This document shows positions 45,548 to 59,054 of a stretch of DNA of 64,000 bases, piece after piece. Under the pieces are notes generated by a model, which was not told the origin of the DNA, did no database searches, and worked only from the letters and a program-made list of their open reading frames with translations. The stretch is from Epiperipatus broadwayi (Eukaryota; Onychophora; Udeonychophora; Euonychophora; Peripatidae). How positions within the stretch are numbered: the first letter of the stretch is position 1; each line of letters begins with the position of its first letter. The translations under genes were made by a program, and so were the position numbers. The stretch spans positions 10,708,292 to 10,772,291 of the forward strand of contig JAQFVV010012402.1 of the NCBI GenBank assembly GCA_028023455.1, read 5' to 3'.

Positions 45548-48500
45548 AATTGTCTTTGGTACAAATATTTTGTAGAAATTTTTTAATGATGTTTAATATA
45601 TTGGAAAATAATCAAATACATTGTAATAAAAATTCTTGATAAGGATTTATTTCTAGTGCTTCTTTGATTATTTTTTAATGTACCAAGAGATTGTGTCAAT
45701 ATTTAATTCTTAAAGTGTTGATAAAATTCTTGAAATTTCTTTTTTTTTTGTAAAAATACAAAGACTCATCTGCCATGCTGATTAGAAAAATAAATTAATG
45801 GATATCAAAGATAAAAGATTACAGTATTCTGTTATTTTGTGTGGATATAATATAAAAAACTGAGCTGAGTAGGCAAAGAGCAATCAGAAGAGATATGTAT
45901 CAGTGAATAGTTTGGCCATCAGTAGTCTAAAATCAGAACAGAAAAAGTAAACTGACAGAGTCAGTGAGTAGTTGGTGGTTGTACAATAGTGCAGAAACAA
46001 GAAAAAATTATTTGAGTACTGTTGAAATTTGTTTTTGAAAGACATAACAAAAATATTAATGCAGCCAGAAGTGTTAAGTAAACTAAACAAAATGGAATAA
46101 AAGTTCATCAACTGCACCAGATCTAATCTTCAAATAATCACCATGTGAGCTATTTTGTTGTGTTAAAGCCCTGTCTAGTAAGAAAAGTAGCAGAATCAAA
46201 ATCTTTTCTTCCTGTTTGTTACAGCACATTTGAATGGAGTTTTGTAAGTGGTACCATGCCAGGAAAGTTTTATTTTAGCTAAGAACAGGGAGAAGTGGCC
46301 ATCACAAAAGTCAGCATCATGTAGTTGTCTATGAATAATTATTGCAAATGAGTCTTTAAAATATTCAGAGATAGAGAGCAGAATTTAAAGGTGCACAATC
46401 TTCACTGCCCATTTGATAGAAGTAAGAAAAGAACACTTAAATTTATTATGATGATTATTTTTTATTAAGTTTTTTTTAAAAAAAAATTTATCATTAAGAA
46501 ATTAATATCTTATTGGAATTAGTGTACGAGTAAACGTATCCATATGGAATTCATTAAAGATGTATATTTTTTTTATTTATTTGTTAATGTGGAGGAAACA
46601 ATTTGAAATATAATCTATCTTGCTGACATTTGTGTCTGTGTGTAATATCGATCAGCATGAATATCGTATATATATATTTGTTATTTTACAAATGTGTGTA
46701 TATTTATATACCCACAATTTGCTGTATGATTTCATATTGTAAAAAACTAATAGAAAGAATGGAGTGTTTTTTTATTTTTAAGTAATGCATTATAGATTAC
46801 GGTTTTTTTAATATCTTGTGTTATCTTTAATATAATTATTTTTTGTTTGTTTTTTAATATTTCTAATTAAGATTAAGTAACAAATTTTTTGTTGTATTCG
46901 ATCAAAAACTGGTGTTCAATGTTTCACTCATCTCACTCCACAGTTCATCTGAATGATAGGGTGTATTTATTGTAAGATAGGCTATTCACCTTGAGAATTA
47001 TAGTTATAAAGCTAACATTTGGGATAACCTGTAAGGGAGTGTCGGTGTAACTTTCTATAAGGGTCTTGTATGGCATCTTTCTATGAAAAATGACATTTAA
47101 AGCTTTTGGGCTTTATAAAGTGCTTTTCTTTGGCTAAGCTTGGCCAACCCTGGTGGAAATGGTTACCCACATAAGGTAATTAAGAAATATAGCTGATAGC
47201 TGTCAGTTTAATCACTTTTTTAACAATAATAATTAGTGGAATTACTTATTTTGCTCTGCCTTATCTGCTAGTTGAGTTACAGGTTTGAACTCAGTAGTGG
47301 TGGGTAGTTGTAGTTGCCTTCACAATACGAAATTGGGATCATTAATATTTATTAAACTGTGTCACATTAATAAATAGATTGTTTCATTAATAGAAGAATA
47401 TAGTTATAAATTTATGTTTACATTATTCTTTCACTTTTAAGAGCATTGTCTTGTATATAATTTGATGCTTTGATATTAGCACGATCATCATCATTAGAAT
47501 TGATTATACATTTTATTTGGTACTTTTAATAGTTTTTTTTTTCCATTATATAAACTGTCTCATAGATCATTATATAATTGGCAATAAAAAGTGAGATATG
47601 ATATCAATTATATATATATGTCGTTATCATTGATTGTTATTTATATAATTAGTGTTTCACTGTGGATCTAATAATAATTGTAATCATCATCTCATCCGCA
47701 TCAGTTATATATATGATAAATCAGCATGCAGCTCATATATATATAAGTATATGTCTTCAATAAATCTCTCTTTACCACAAGATACAACTCTTTTATTATA
47801 TAATTTTGGCTCAAATATGCATACTGTCTATTACAATATATATAGTACTCTTTTTTATTGGGCTTCAATTTATTTTTAAAAATTAATTTTTGAAGTTAAT
47901 TCATACAATAAAGCATATAGATATATATTAAATTTTAATACGCTTTAATAAAAAAAATCTTAATTACATTAGCATTTTTTAAAAAATGTCAAAAGATAAT
48001 TTCCATGTTTATGTAATCTAAGATTTATTATAATAAAATATTCCTCATTAAATTTATTTTTAAATTATAATATTACTCTTTCACTAAAAATGAGAACAAT
48101 GTTCAAGTATTTTTGATAGACAAGTCTGTATTAAAAAATTAAAACATATTAATTCAATAATTCATACTGATAAAAAGTTAATAAAGATTCATTTTAAGTA
48201 TAGAAATTGAAATAAAAAGTAGCGCTATCTATAGGAATAAAATAAAATTAATTAAAATTGTGATTTATTGTTTTTGATTGTAGGACATAAATAAATTGTA
48301 TATTTTATGTATTTGTAGTTGCATATCATTTTTTTTCATTGTTCTGTATTATCCAAACTAATGATATTAAATTTGAAACACTAAGATTTTGAAACCAAGT
48401 TATTAACTTGAATAGTATAAAAGGGGGGAAAGTGATTTCTGTTTGTGAATGTGAAATCTAATATTTCTCATAATGAAGATTGATAACCAAAAATAATTTT

Positions 48501-49200
48501 TGGAGATTTGATTTGCACTACAATATTTTGTCAATTAATTCTCCAAGCATTTAATAGATGGCTCTTGAATAGATTACTAGAGTGAGTTACTGTTCTTTAT
48601 ATGAATGTTTATAGTAAGTGAACTGCCAAAATAATTTACTTCTTTTAATATCTAAGTGACTCATAAAATGATAAAAATAACAAAAATCAGTGCAAAAAAG
48701 ATGAAAAAAATTTCAGTACAATAATAAATGGTAAAAAGATCACCCATCAGATTACAACTACCATTTACATATTATGAACCAAACAGTCTTTTTTTTTTTT
48801 TAATGTTTCATGTTACTATTCAATACAAAGCAAAATGCTTACTTGTCATACACAATTTTAACAATGTATAAATTTTATTAATTACTGTTTGATGTTTTGA
48901 TAGTTCAACAATCTTCAGAAATCTTTGTGTGGGTGTGTTTTCTTAGTCTTTAACAAAAAAAAGAAAAAGTCTCTGAATAAAATTGTTAATCAACTGAAAA
49001 CTTTAGAAATTAATTAATAAAATGTGGAAAAATTAAGTATGAATAGCAAATATTTAATTTTTATAATTCGTTGTTTTGAAAACAATCCACCAGATGGCAC
49101 AAAACTTTCATCCTAAGCAGTTGTCTAACAGCAAAACAAAGGAGTATAAAATTAAATTATCAAAGCTCTAAAAATATCAGAGACTAACCCAATTAATAAC
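45548..49200. other. AT-rich sequence, no gene seen
   Basis: No supported gene. The stretch at about 46,910-47,310 is somewhat less AT-rich and unclassified. A minus-strand CTGAAGATTG...AAAACATC module lies near 48,890-48,920. Confidence 0.4.
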
Positions 49201-49677
49201 TACAAGAAAGTTTTCAAAGAATGTCAAATTGTTCAATATTGTTTTTAATGTAAAAGTTGATTTAATCTGGATGCCATGCCGGTCAACTGGTTCCTCAGAT
49301 ATAAAAGATCTATCACCAAAGTCCAATCAATTTGCCACAGCTGTGGCAGGGATGAGGAAACATTTGACCACATAATTAAAACATGCATGGGTCTAGGTAA
49401 TATTAAAACAATAATATTTAACAATTCAAAGATAGACTACTACAAAATACTTAATATAAAAGAATGCATTCGTGGAAGAGATATTCCTACAATCAGGCTG
49501 TCAATTTTCATCATCTATGCCATTTGGATTGTAAGGTGCAAGGCACAATACCAACATCCCAAGCCAGATGAAAACTCATTATTTATTCAGAGCATAGAGA
49601 AAATTAAACAAAGAGACAAAACTCTTGCCACAACATTCATTTTTCAAGAGACATGGAAGCTATATCAGACTCTCTAA
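49201..49677 (+). pseudogene. LINE ORF2 C-terminal fragment (RT zinc-binding region)
   Basis: A 133-codon open frame (49,276-49,677) has CHSCGRDEETFDHIIKTC, a Cys-x2-Cys-x7-8-His-x4-Cys arrangement typical of the zinc-binding domain following the reverse transcriptase in L1/Tx1-like and related LINEs (CxxCGxxEETxxHLxxxC). It continues IYAIWIVRCKAQY (AIWxxR), also typical of this region. In-frame stops lie just upstream (NFxx-stop around 49,246-49,260), and no RT core is present, so this is a 5'-truncated LINE tail. Clade is tentative. Confidence 0.6.
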
Positions 49678-52600
49678 TAAAGTTAACAAAGAACTTAAAC
49701 ACTAAATACCTAACCCTGTTTAACTCAATAATGTTAGTTCCATAACTCATCTCCATATTTGTAATATATCATCCATATTAATTAGTTTAATAAATGTTTT
49801 GAGAAACAATGGACACTTAAGCATTCTATACAAGTTATGAAAAAAAAATATGGTTAAAAAAATTATAACAGCAGTTTAAATGTAAAAGCACTTGTGCTCA
49901 AGTAAAATATAAACTTTCATCTATTCTCTCAATAAAGATTTAAAAGTAAAAGCCAACATGATTATTCATTGGCCATAATTGATTTAAACCACTAGGCATA
50001 TGCTTACTATCAAGCCCCCCCCCCAAAAGATACTATTTTACAAAGTGGTCATTGAAACTTTTAAAAAACCAAAATTAGTATAGAAGCAGATGTACTACTG
50101 AAGCTACTACAAGTAATTAACAAAAATCAGCAAATAAATAATATTGCTTCATGATAATTATGAACAGAACTATTTTTAGATTGCATCATGCTGAAATACC
50201 AATTGGGAAAATGAATCCAAAAAACTATTGTAAGTTAACTTGAACTTTATATAAATAAAGAGTGGATCCTTATATATCCTAGAAAAGCTTATTTTGTATT
50301 ATCTTTAATCAGTCAATTATAAGTAGAATTAAAAATGCAAATTAGTATTATGAGGTCTCTATTCATCAAAAATCACTGAAAATGAGTTTATAAAGAGCTT
50401 ATCTTGAACTTAATTGGGACAATCATCTTTAAATTAATATTACACTTTAACAATATGATTTTTTTCTATTGATAATTTAACTAATGCAATGAAAATTTTA
50501 ACCTTAAATGCTCTTTCAGAAGGAAATTACAAAATTTAACTTATTACAGTATTTTTTAAGGTTACAAAATTTGACATTATTGCAGTGTTGATATATATAT
50601 TAAAATTTAAATAAATCATACAGTATAATATAAAATATCTTTATATAATAGCAATAATATATATATATATATATTGTAGATATATATATATAGTATTCAA
50701 TCATTTAAAAAAATATTTTTTTATTCTTTTATACATACAGAGATTTATATGTATAGATTTATTATGAATAAGCAGTTCTTTTTGTGATTTATTATATAAT
50801 ATTTTTTTATTATTAAATAATATGTGTTAAATTTATTTAACTTTCATTTTGTTAAAAGAGAGTAAATCAGAAAAGTGTGAAATAAAGCAATTAAGATTGT
50901 AAGATAAGGAGATAAAAAAAAATGTACACGTGTGACACAATGAATACATCTGTACAAACACAAAGATGCTTTTACACTTATTCCTGATGGCTATAGATGG
51001 CCAGCTTTGTTGTTATCTGTATCTTAAGATTATTTTACAAAAGAGGTGCTTTGATGTAGATAACGATAGCGGTCAATTATAAGTTGTCATTGATTGTGAC
51101 CACGTCAAACTTGTGAAGCTTTGATTTTTTTTTTTAAGATAAAGATTTCCAGATGTTTTTTTTTTCTTTGATTGAAATTCGCGATATAAATGATTAAAAC
51201 AATTTTTTGGGGGAGTTAATCATAAATTTGTTTAGAGAGATGATCAGTCGGTCATAAATTTTTTAAAAGAGATGATCAGTTAGTCTTAAATTTTTTTTAG
51301 AGTGAGAGTCACTCAAATTATGATTATTATTTTGAGACTCAACTCAGTCGGTCCTTCCTTGTTATTATTCTTAAGCAGAAATGTAAGCGGGGATTTTTTT
51401 TTTAAAAGAGAGTGAACGCTTTAATTTTTTTTTCATTCCTTGAAAGTTGAAAAAAAAGAGCAAATGAAATGTGCGTTTATATAAAGCAATTTCCAGCAAT
51501 ATTAAAGAATAGGAGAGAAATGGAACAAGATTGAATTTATTATAAGTTAGTAATAATTATAAAAATGATATTAACATATTTGGTTATGCATAATAATATG
51601 CCTCTGCATTGCTAAACCATCTTTTTCTGCTTCCTGGTTAATACAGAATAAGTCAAAATCGCTGATCTGTCTATGAAGTCATGTATCCAGTAATAACCAA
51701 CAAAATGATAGATTTTGAAGCCAACCATACAAGCTATATGGAATGCTTTATTTCTAGTTCCTGGCTTATTAAAAGCTCATTACCTTCCAATGAATGGAGA
51801 AGAGGAAATAGAAGAAAAAGAAAATTTATAACATCCATGTAGAACCAAGTTTGAAGCCATAAATCAAATTTTTGTTGATTTACCTCAATCATCTAAAATG
51901 TCGACAGCAATTATTTTTTTTAAAGAAGAGAAACAAGCAAATCCACCGGTACCTACTTATTCAAAGTACTTATAATAACTTTTTTTTAAATGGTAGAAGG
52001 AAGCCAATCAACAGTGAATAATAATGGAATTGAAGAAACAAGAAAGTCAATTGATTCAGCATTATCTTAAAAGTATCTGCAATAACTTTTTTTTGTTGTT
52101 GTTGTTGTTGGTGAGCAAAGAAAAGCAGTCTAAAATTCAAATTCAGGGCATTAATAAGAAGTAAAAAGTAGACGGGTAAATATGAACTTTCTTTAACCGA
52201 TTTTATTCTTTTACTTATTAAAAGTAAACCTTAATTTACTGGTCAAAGCAATTTTCTTTTTGATACAGAAACATTAAAGACTTGTTTATCTATAGTTATT
52301 TGCAATATCTCACAACATAGCACAAACATAGTTTAAATCTTTAAACTTAAATTTTTCATTATTTTTTTTATTATATATTGTAATGTTGAAATGTTTTTTT
52401 TTTTAATTGTTCTTCAGTTGTTAATGATAATGAGCAACCTATAGATATATGCATTTATAATGTTTTTTATTTTTATTTTATCTTGTTGCATATTAAAAAT
52501 TAATATATGTATTTTATTTTCTTTCGCTATAAGGTTGCAAAAGAAAAGAAAAGATATTCTTATATATGTAATTTATGGGTATACATTTTAAACATATATG

Positions 52601-54110
52601 TTAACATTACCGAATGCGTGAATGTGTAACTGTTTATCCAAACACATCAAAGAATAGGTTATATATGATTAGTTTAAAATGGTAAATTAAAAAGTAGGGC
52701 ATTACATTTGAATGGAAATGAAATGACATATACAAGTTACACCTGAAATTTATTTTATGATATGATAAGTAAGAAAATTCTTAAATAAGCATTTATAGAA
52801 TATGTATTTTTTTTTTAATATTGATTTAAGTCAGCTTATTTTGAGATATCAAGAAAGATGACAAACCTATAAAGTTTATTTGCTTATACCTATATAAATT
52901 TTTTTATCAATTTTTATATTAATAAGTCATTTATTTAATTGTCGATTTGACTTTAAAGAAGGAAAGAAAGAGTAGTAGTGTTAATAAAATATAATTATAT
53001 ATCTTAATTGGTTTCCGAGTAATTATTAAGAATATTGTTTTTTTTTGTTTTTTTTTGTTTTTTTTGTCTTAATTTTATCATTTTAAATCAGCATCATTGC
53101 TCGCAGTTATTAAGTATTACCATTCGTATATATTGAGCAATCACTTGCAAATATTAAGCGTCCGCAAAATAATAGGTAAACTAGAATGTTGATATTTAAG
53201 TATTTAAGGATTATGCTTGAGAATAACCAAATTTTGATAATTATAGTTCAACATAGAAAGCTAAAATTGTGTTGTGTCCATGAATTTAGATCATCCTCAT
53301 CAAAGATGGATATCATGTTATTAGTTAAAAATGTTTCAAATAATACTATATAAAAGTTATGATCGCCATCAATCATCATTAATAAATTATAATCATTAAA
53401 TTTAATGTTTAGCGTAATGAATATATTTTAGTAAATAGGGGTTTATAGAAAATTGAATATTATGCAAGGATATTCATGGTGATCAATCATCACCATTAGT
53501 ATTATTAAATCCCAGTATGAAATAGGATAATTTTAATAGATGCCTATAAGTTTATAAAGATGAATTAATTGTTGTGAGTTTATTGATAAGCCATGGCTGG
53601 TATCATCATCACTATTATAATCATTATTGTGATATCACTATTATTATCATTACTATGATATTATTATCATCATCATCATTATTACCTTTATTGTGATAAA
53701 TAATCTAGTTAAATGGCCATCAATATCAATAATGGTCTTCACATGCTTGTTTGGAAGCCATTAATAGGATTATACATGTCTGTTCATCAATATACGCTAA
53801 TGAGCTAGCAATGTCTATAAGAATCTTTGATCTATAGTATAAACTTTGGTAATATTGGGATCTTGTAATTTTATCAATATAGATAAAATGTAAGAATGTC
53901 ATTTTTGTTCAATAGTCATCCAAGTCATGTGTAATAAATATGTACTGAATGAGTTTGAACTCAAGTACACTATAAATAGATACTTATCTAGATTGAAAAC
54001 AATCTAGTGGCGCTCATGGGAAAACACATGTACTTAGTTAAACTGAATAAAGAGTGATATCATCCCTTTCCAACTTCATAATATTAGTTTTATAAAATAT
54101 ATTTTTTATA
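49678..54110. other. AT-rich sequence, no supported gene
   Basis: Features noted: C-run at about 50,016-50,024; three imperfect 33-35-bp tandem units with AGAGATGATCAG at about 51,215-51,310; a TTG tandem at 52,089-52,110; T-runs separated by single G at 53,037-53,066; ATC/ATT simple repeats at 53,600-53,690. A short frame MSTAIIFFKEEKQANPPVPT at about 51,898 is unrecognised. Confidence 0.4.
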
Positions 54111-54117
54111 AGTTGTC

Positions 54118-54294
54118 ATGAATAGCACCGGAAGAGCATATGACCATGAATGGTCTTATATATTTGGAAAGAAGGATAGGAAGGATTCTTTGTTAGAAGA
54201 ACCTAGTATTGGAGATAAGCATAAGGCACTCCAGGAATCTCACAGTGGGTACTTTTATTCAGTTGCTATATTTAATATTATTTTTATTAGATGA
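54118..54294 (+). CDS. Possible small ORF or exon (58 codons), unidentified
   Basis: ATG to TGA frame whose first 44 codons have coding-like composition (NSTGRAYDHEWSYIFGKKDR, then acidic/basic residues LLEEPSIGDKHK), unlike the Phe/Ile/Asn-rich chance frames around it. The last 14 residues are hydrophobic and AT-driven. A GT follows at 54,249 (GGGTACTT), so the informative part could be an exon ending there, with AATAG/CACCGG as a possible upstream acceptor near 54,125. An in-frame stop precedes the ATG. No family recognised. Confidence 0.25.
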   Translation: MNSTGRAYDHEWSYIFGKKDRKDSLLEEPSIGDKHKALQESHSGYFYSVAIFNIIFIR

Positions 54295-55280
54295 CAATGG
54301 CCAGTATGTTTTATTGTTCAGATGACTGCCTCAATATATAAATAAATACCAAGAATCTTTAATGCTGATATTTTCAAGTGGCACAGTGATTCTATAATTT
54401 CTTTATCTATGCTATGATGAATTAATATAGTTACAAATGGTACAGATTGGATAGGCATATATCTAATAATTAATAATTTCCCTATCTAAATATTTATTAT
54501 GGTTACAAATGTGACATATTAAAATAGTTACAAATTATAGTTACAAATACATATCTTTTATATTAATTTAATAGTTACAAATACATATTATAATAATTTA
54601 TAAATATTGTTACAAATACATATTTATATTGATTGATAAAAATAATTGTTACAATATATATATAATAACAAAATACATATAAAAGCTCTTTTTGGCAAAT
54701 ATTACTTTTTGCCATTTTCAATGAGTTGGAACTATTTTACAATTACAATCTAAATTGCATACATAGCATCGTTATCTATTTTATATAAAATTACCTATAA
54801 CCTATTATAATAATAATACTTTATGTAATAAGGCAGAGAAAAAACCCTCTACAAATCATATTCTATATAATTTCCCATGCATTTATCATTAGTCAATTAT
54901 TAGTTAAATTAATTGATGTTTTATATATATATTCATACAATTATTTTTGGTATAATTAATGTAATTGGTTTCATATATGTTCCTTCTATTCGATTCTTTA
55001 ATATAGTTTAAAGGTTTTATATTTTTTACACCATCTATTTTAAGTCCATATTTTAAATAATCAAAAATAAATAATAAATAATGAATATATTATAACGGAA
55101 AATGGGGTTATTCGTACGGTTGATTAATTATTTGTACCTTCAACTATATTTATTTCGATTATTTTATTCTATATTATACTTATTTATTATATCCATTTAT
55201 TCTCTTCATAACTTTTATTTCTATCCATTTATTGTTTACAACTTAGATTCTTTATTATCTTATTTATTATTTTAACCAAC
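54295..55280. other. AT-rich repeats, no gene seen
   Basis: Irregular repetition of AGTTACAAATACATAT at about 54,490-54,660. At 54,683-54,735 GCTCTTTTTGGCAAATATTA + CTTTTTGCCATTTTCAAT is a diverged relative of the 1.36-kb palindrome arm. Confidence 0.45.
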
Positions 55281-55544
55281 ACCGTTACAATACAAGCAGA
55301 GAGCTAATACAGATACAAACTTAATTTCATATCTATACCCTTGATCGAACCCCAAGGCAATACGTACATATTATCTTGGCGTTATTTTTCCCAACCAAGA
55401 TACCCTCGGCTGCTGAACAACGCAAACTATTTCAAAGAAACTTAACGAATGTCCAGCGCTTGCTATTTATTTTTTAGAATTGGGATTTCGCACGAACAAG
55501 CAGCACATGAATATCTTAAACAAATCAGTATGCCCCTTTAATCA

Positions 55545-56250
55545 CTACTTACAGTTTTCCCCCTGTCGTAGCTTGGTGATAGGAGAATAAAGCAAGGATA
55601 CGAAATTTAATGACAAATATGTTTAATAATAATATTTACACTTTATATAAAAAAATTACATTATAATAATAATAATAAACACACACTTATAAATACAGGG
55701 CTATAATAAATATATGAAAATAGATCAGATATAAAAGTTCTTAAAGTCCTGTTGATAGAGTTCTATTTTTCTCAAATCATTAATTTTATATTTAGTTATA
55801 AATAGTTGACAAATGAAAATGCATGCATGCTTTTACCTAGGCTTATGTAATTGTCCCATGGGTATTTCTTCCGAGCGCTCTTGATTAACTTCCTCAGATT
55901 GTGGGGTTAATTTCGTTCCAGTTTTGGCTTGTTAATTCCTTAGGTTCTCCATTAACTTCCTCAGTTTGTGGGGTTATTTTCATCCAGTTTGCTGGTTGAT
56001 TCTTTAGGTTGCGTTTCAATTGACAGCTACAGAAGCGGCAATCCCTCTAACAGGTCAGGCAGAGATCTTACATTGCGAGTCAGTGATGAGATGGCTTGAA
56101 TCTGAACCCACGTCCCTTTAACGCCACTAGCCACGCACCTCTTCCATTTTCTTTTAGCTGTTGCTTCTCTAAAGTCTCTACTAGCAATGCCAGACAAAAA
56201 TTGTAATTTTATTAATCTCTTTCTTTGTTCGTTGTTTTTAAATTTTTTTT
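55545..56250 (-). pseudogene. 3' end of a Gypsy-like element (pol tail, PPT, LTR start)
   Basis: On the minus strand, near 56,100-56,030, VQIQAISSLTRNVRSLPDLL reads as a pol-like tail. It is followed (about 56,013-55,840) by two copies of a roughly 22-residue hydrophilic unit, NW-x-KITPQTEEVN and NWNEINPQSEEVN (one frameshift), ending QERSEEIPMGQLHKPR-stop. Downstream a purine tract GACAGGGGGAAAAC (near 55,557-55,571) is followed by TGTAAGTAGTG, a plausible LTR start. Further down TGTAACGGTG lies at about 55,287. No RT or integrase core was found, so assignment is tentative. Confidence 0.35.
55884..56013. repeat. 67-bp tandem duplication
   Basis: ATTAACTTCCTCAGATTGTG at 55,884 recurs as ATTAACTTCCTCAGTTTGTG at 55,951, with matching downstream sequence (GGGGTTA, CCAGTTT, TAGGTT). 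It encodes the repeated peptide unit of the minus-strand pol-like tail. Confidence 0.8.
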
Positions 56251-56755
56251 AATTAAGACTTAGATTTCCAACCAATTCTTATCATTATGTTTCTTTATTT
56301 AATTAGTGGCTGGAATGTAAGTCCCAATTAATTTAACAGATCAGGCCAAGATCTTCCGTTGATAACATTTCTTTGTCCGTGGAATTTAATTTGTCCAACA
56401 GACTTTCACACCTATGGCCATATTGTTTCTTTTTTGATATATCACATATTACATTTATTTTATTTAAAATTTACAATTCATTCATTTTTTTCACATTTAC
56501 GTTTTACATTTACTTTAATTTGTTATAATACATTTTTTAAAAGAGAGAAAAAACGCATTTTTTTTATGCAGCCCCCCTCCCCTTCTCTTACTATTACAAA
56601 ATCCACAGTAATTTTGACATTAGAATTTCAATTTTTTTCTTTTCCTTCCTTTTTTTTAAAAACAAATTATTAGCTAATTTATTTCACCTTTATTACTTTC
56701 TAATTTTATTAATAAATATATATGTGTGTCGACGACTTTACGTGGTCGTCACAAT

Positions 56756-58840
56756 ATATATGGAAGATTTATTATCTCTTCTATTAATTGCATTATTATA
56801 TTCTTTTGCTCTTTCATCTAATTATTTTTCTGTATGCCCATAGCTTTATATTTTATAATTACTTGCTAATTTGTCAAGATTTTTAGTATTTAACATCCTA
56901 TATTATAAAATATTTTTTACTAATATCTTTTTATAATATTTTAACACCTATTTTAATAATTTTACTTTGTTTCATAACTATTTGTAACCCCTTCCATGCA
57001 TGGGACTGCATGATTGATCATGAAATAGATATGTAATATCTATTTAATGTATATGTTCACCCTAAGTACTTATTTTTAAAATTCTCATGGTGTCCTGTTA
57101 TCTATATACATTGAAAATAGTAACTTGGGAGAAAAATTGTATTTATGTTTAAAATTTTAAAAAAATATTTCAAGAAAACATAAATAGTTAAAGATGTAAG
57201 TAAGAACACAGTGAGTTTAAAAAGCAGGATTCAATTAATAAAAACATTAATGACGTATGACTCAAAACTAAAATGGATTTCATGAGCTGAGATTTGAAAT
57301 CTCCTGAACTGAATATAAAATTGTTAGATTTTAACCTAATCATCACAATTAGAAAACACTTTTAGTTGAGTAAGATTTAAAATAAAAGACGAAAAAGGTA
57401 AAAATAAAAAAACTATCATAGGATTTAAATCCGTATAATTAAAGATGAAAATATTATTCCATAAGCACATAATCCTATACTCAAAATTAATCTAGAGAGG
57501 ATTTATAATCAAAATTAGTTCAGATAGATGATTAATGGCACAGAGGACTGGGCCCTGTACTAAACTAAATGACAGAAGACAATAATGTAAAAGAATATGA
57601 GGTAAAAAATGGTTAATTTATTTATCAGTGTTAATAATAACTATTGGCGATTTAAATTTTAAAAAAATTATGCAACTAAAGTATATAAAAATAGAAACTC
57701 ATCCCTATGAGAAATGACTCATCTAAAAATCATTTAGAAACTAGCATAATTTGTGAAAGAAAAAAAAAGTAATTAAAGATAAAAAGAGTTAAATACTTTG
57801 AAGTTAAAGCCATATATAACTAGGCTGTAATTAGCAGCCTGATACATATGGGAAAAAAACATTCACACAAACTTGTAAAATAAAAATAATTAAATATAAA
57901 TAAAACTGATGAACTAAACTATCGATATTATATAACTAAAAGAAAATGAAATAGCAAGATTTAGACTGTCAATAAGTCACTGCAAAAACAAACAGACCAA
58001 ATATTTCAGGGCTAAACTGAACAAATAATCCATAAAATATATATATTACAAGAGTGTATATAGCCCAAGGCTATTCATCCTGAAATAATCCAAAGTCTGC
58101 ATTAAAAAGAATTATTTATTTGAAGGACACATTTAAAATAATAAATACAGCACATATTTTAATTTGTTGGAAAGTCCTATTGTTAATTAGATTTAGCAGG
58201 CATTTCAAAAATATATATAAAAAAAAATATTTATAAAAGTTTTTATTGAAATAATACACAAGATATAATGATTGTTTGTAATATATTATTTTAGAAAGAG
58301 ATTACTTATACCTAATTTGATGCATGTAGTTATCAATGGCAGTGCCAAAATCTTTAGGCAGATCACATATATCCTTATTATGGGATGCATGCAGCTATGT
58401 TTTGAATAGCTCTAATGTAAACAATAAATCTGAAAGTTGTAATTCACTTCCCATTAACTTTACCGAATCACAATTGAAAATGAATGACAATAGGAATACA
58501 AACTTTTATAAAATAAAATCAAAATGTTTTATTCAATTGTAAGCTATGAAACTATCAAAATGGGAGGGGGGGGTCCAAAAGAAAAAAGTTGTTTTTAAAA
58601 TAAATTCAATCTATAATTGAGTAATGAGATATTATTTTAAATGAAAATTCTTCATTTACTCATGTGTGAAGAATAAAAAAAAAACGAATATATATATAAA
58701 GAAGAATAACTCAATCTGTGTATTCATCTGAAAATTCGTAATGATGGCATTTTAGTATTAATTTTATGTTAGACTATTTGTAGCATCTAATATTAAATAT
58801 TGAATGCCTTTAAAAAAAAAAAAAACTAAACTTTTCAAAT
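56756..58840. other. AT-rich sequence, no gene seen
   Basis: At its left edge GTGTGTCGACGACTTTACGT + GGTCGTCACA (about 56,725-56,755) is a short GC-richer palindrome-like word that may mark another element end. Beyond that nothing is supported. Confidence 0.4.
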
Positions 58841-58847
58841 ATATTCA

Positions 58848-59030
58848 GCTGTTAGTAATATCACATAGGTTAGTACATAACACAACATTTTGAGAGATAT
58901 TATTTTCTCTCTTCTTCAAGGATTGCTAGCCTGACTAGTGACAGTATTTTCATAGGATTGAACCTGGACCTTTAGATTTGTAAATATTGAATTTTAAAGT
59001 AATGGTTTAACCAACTGAGCTACTCTCAGA
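58848..59030 (-). repeat. tRNA-derived SINE with pol III A and B boxes
   Basis: Minus strand: A box TAGCTCAGTTGG (59,011-59,022) and B box GGTTCAATCC (58,955-58,964) separated by about 46 nt, a little wider than in a normal tRNA. The body follows: ATACTGTCACTAGTCAGGCT, AGCAATCCTTGAAGAAGAGA, GTGTTATGTACTAACCTATG. Body sequence is shared with the adjacent inverted copy and with 40,047-40,205. Pol III-transcribed, LINE-mobilised in general; partner here unknown. Confidence 0.75.
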
Positions 59031-59054
59031 TAATCTTAAAATTCAATATTCAAG

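Noticed and set aside
56080-56150. Minus-strand TGGCTAGTGG and GGGTTCAGATTC as tRNA A and B boxes
   Set aside because: Only about 14 bases apart, too close for a tRNA-type promoter, and the region reads better as a pol-like tail.
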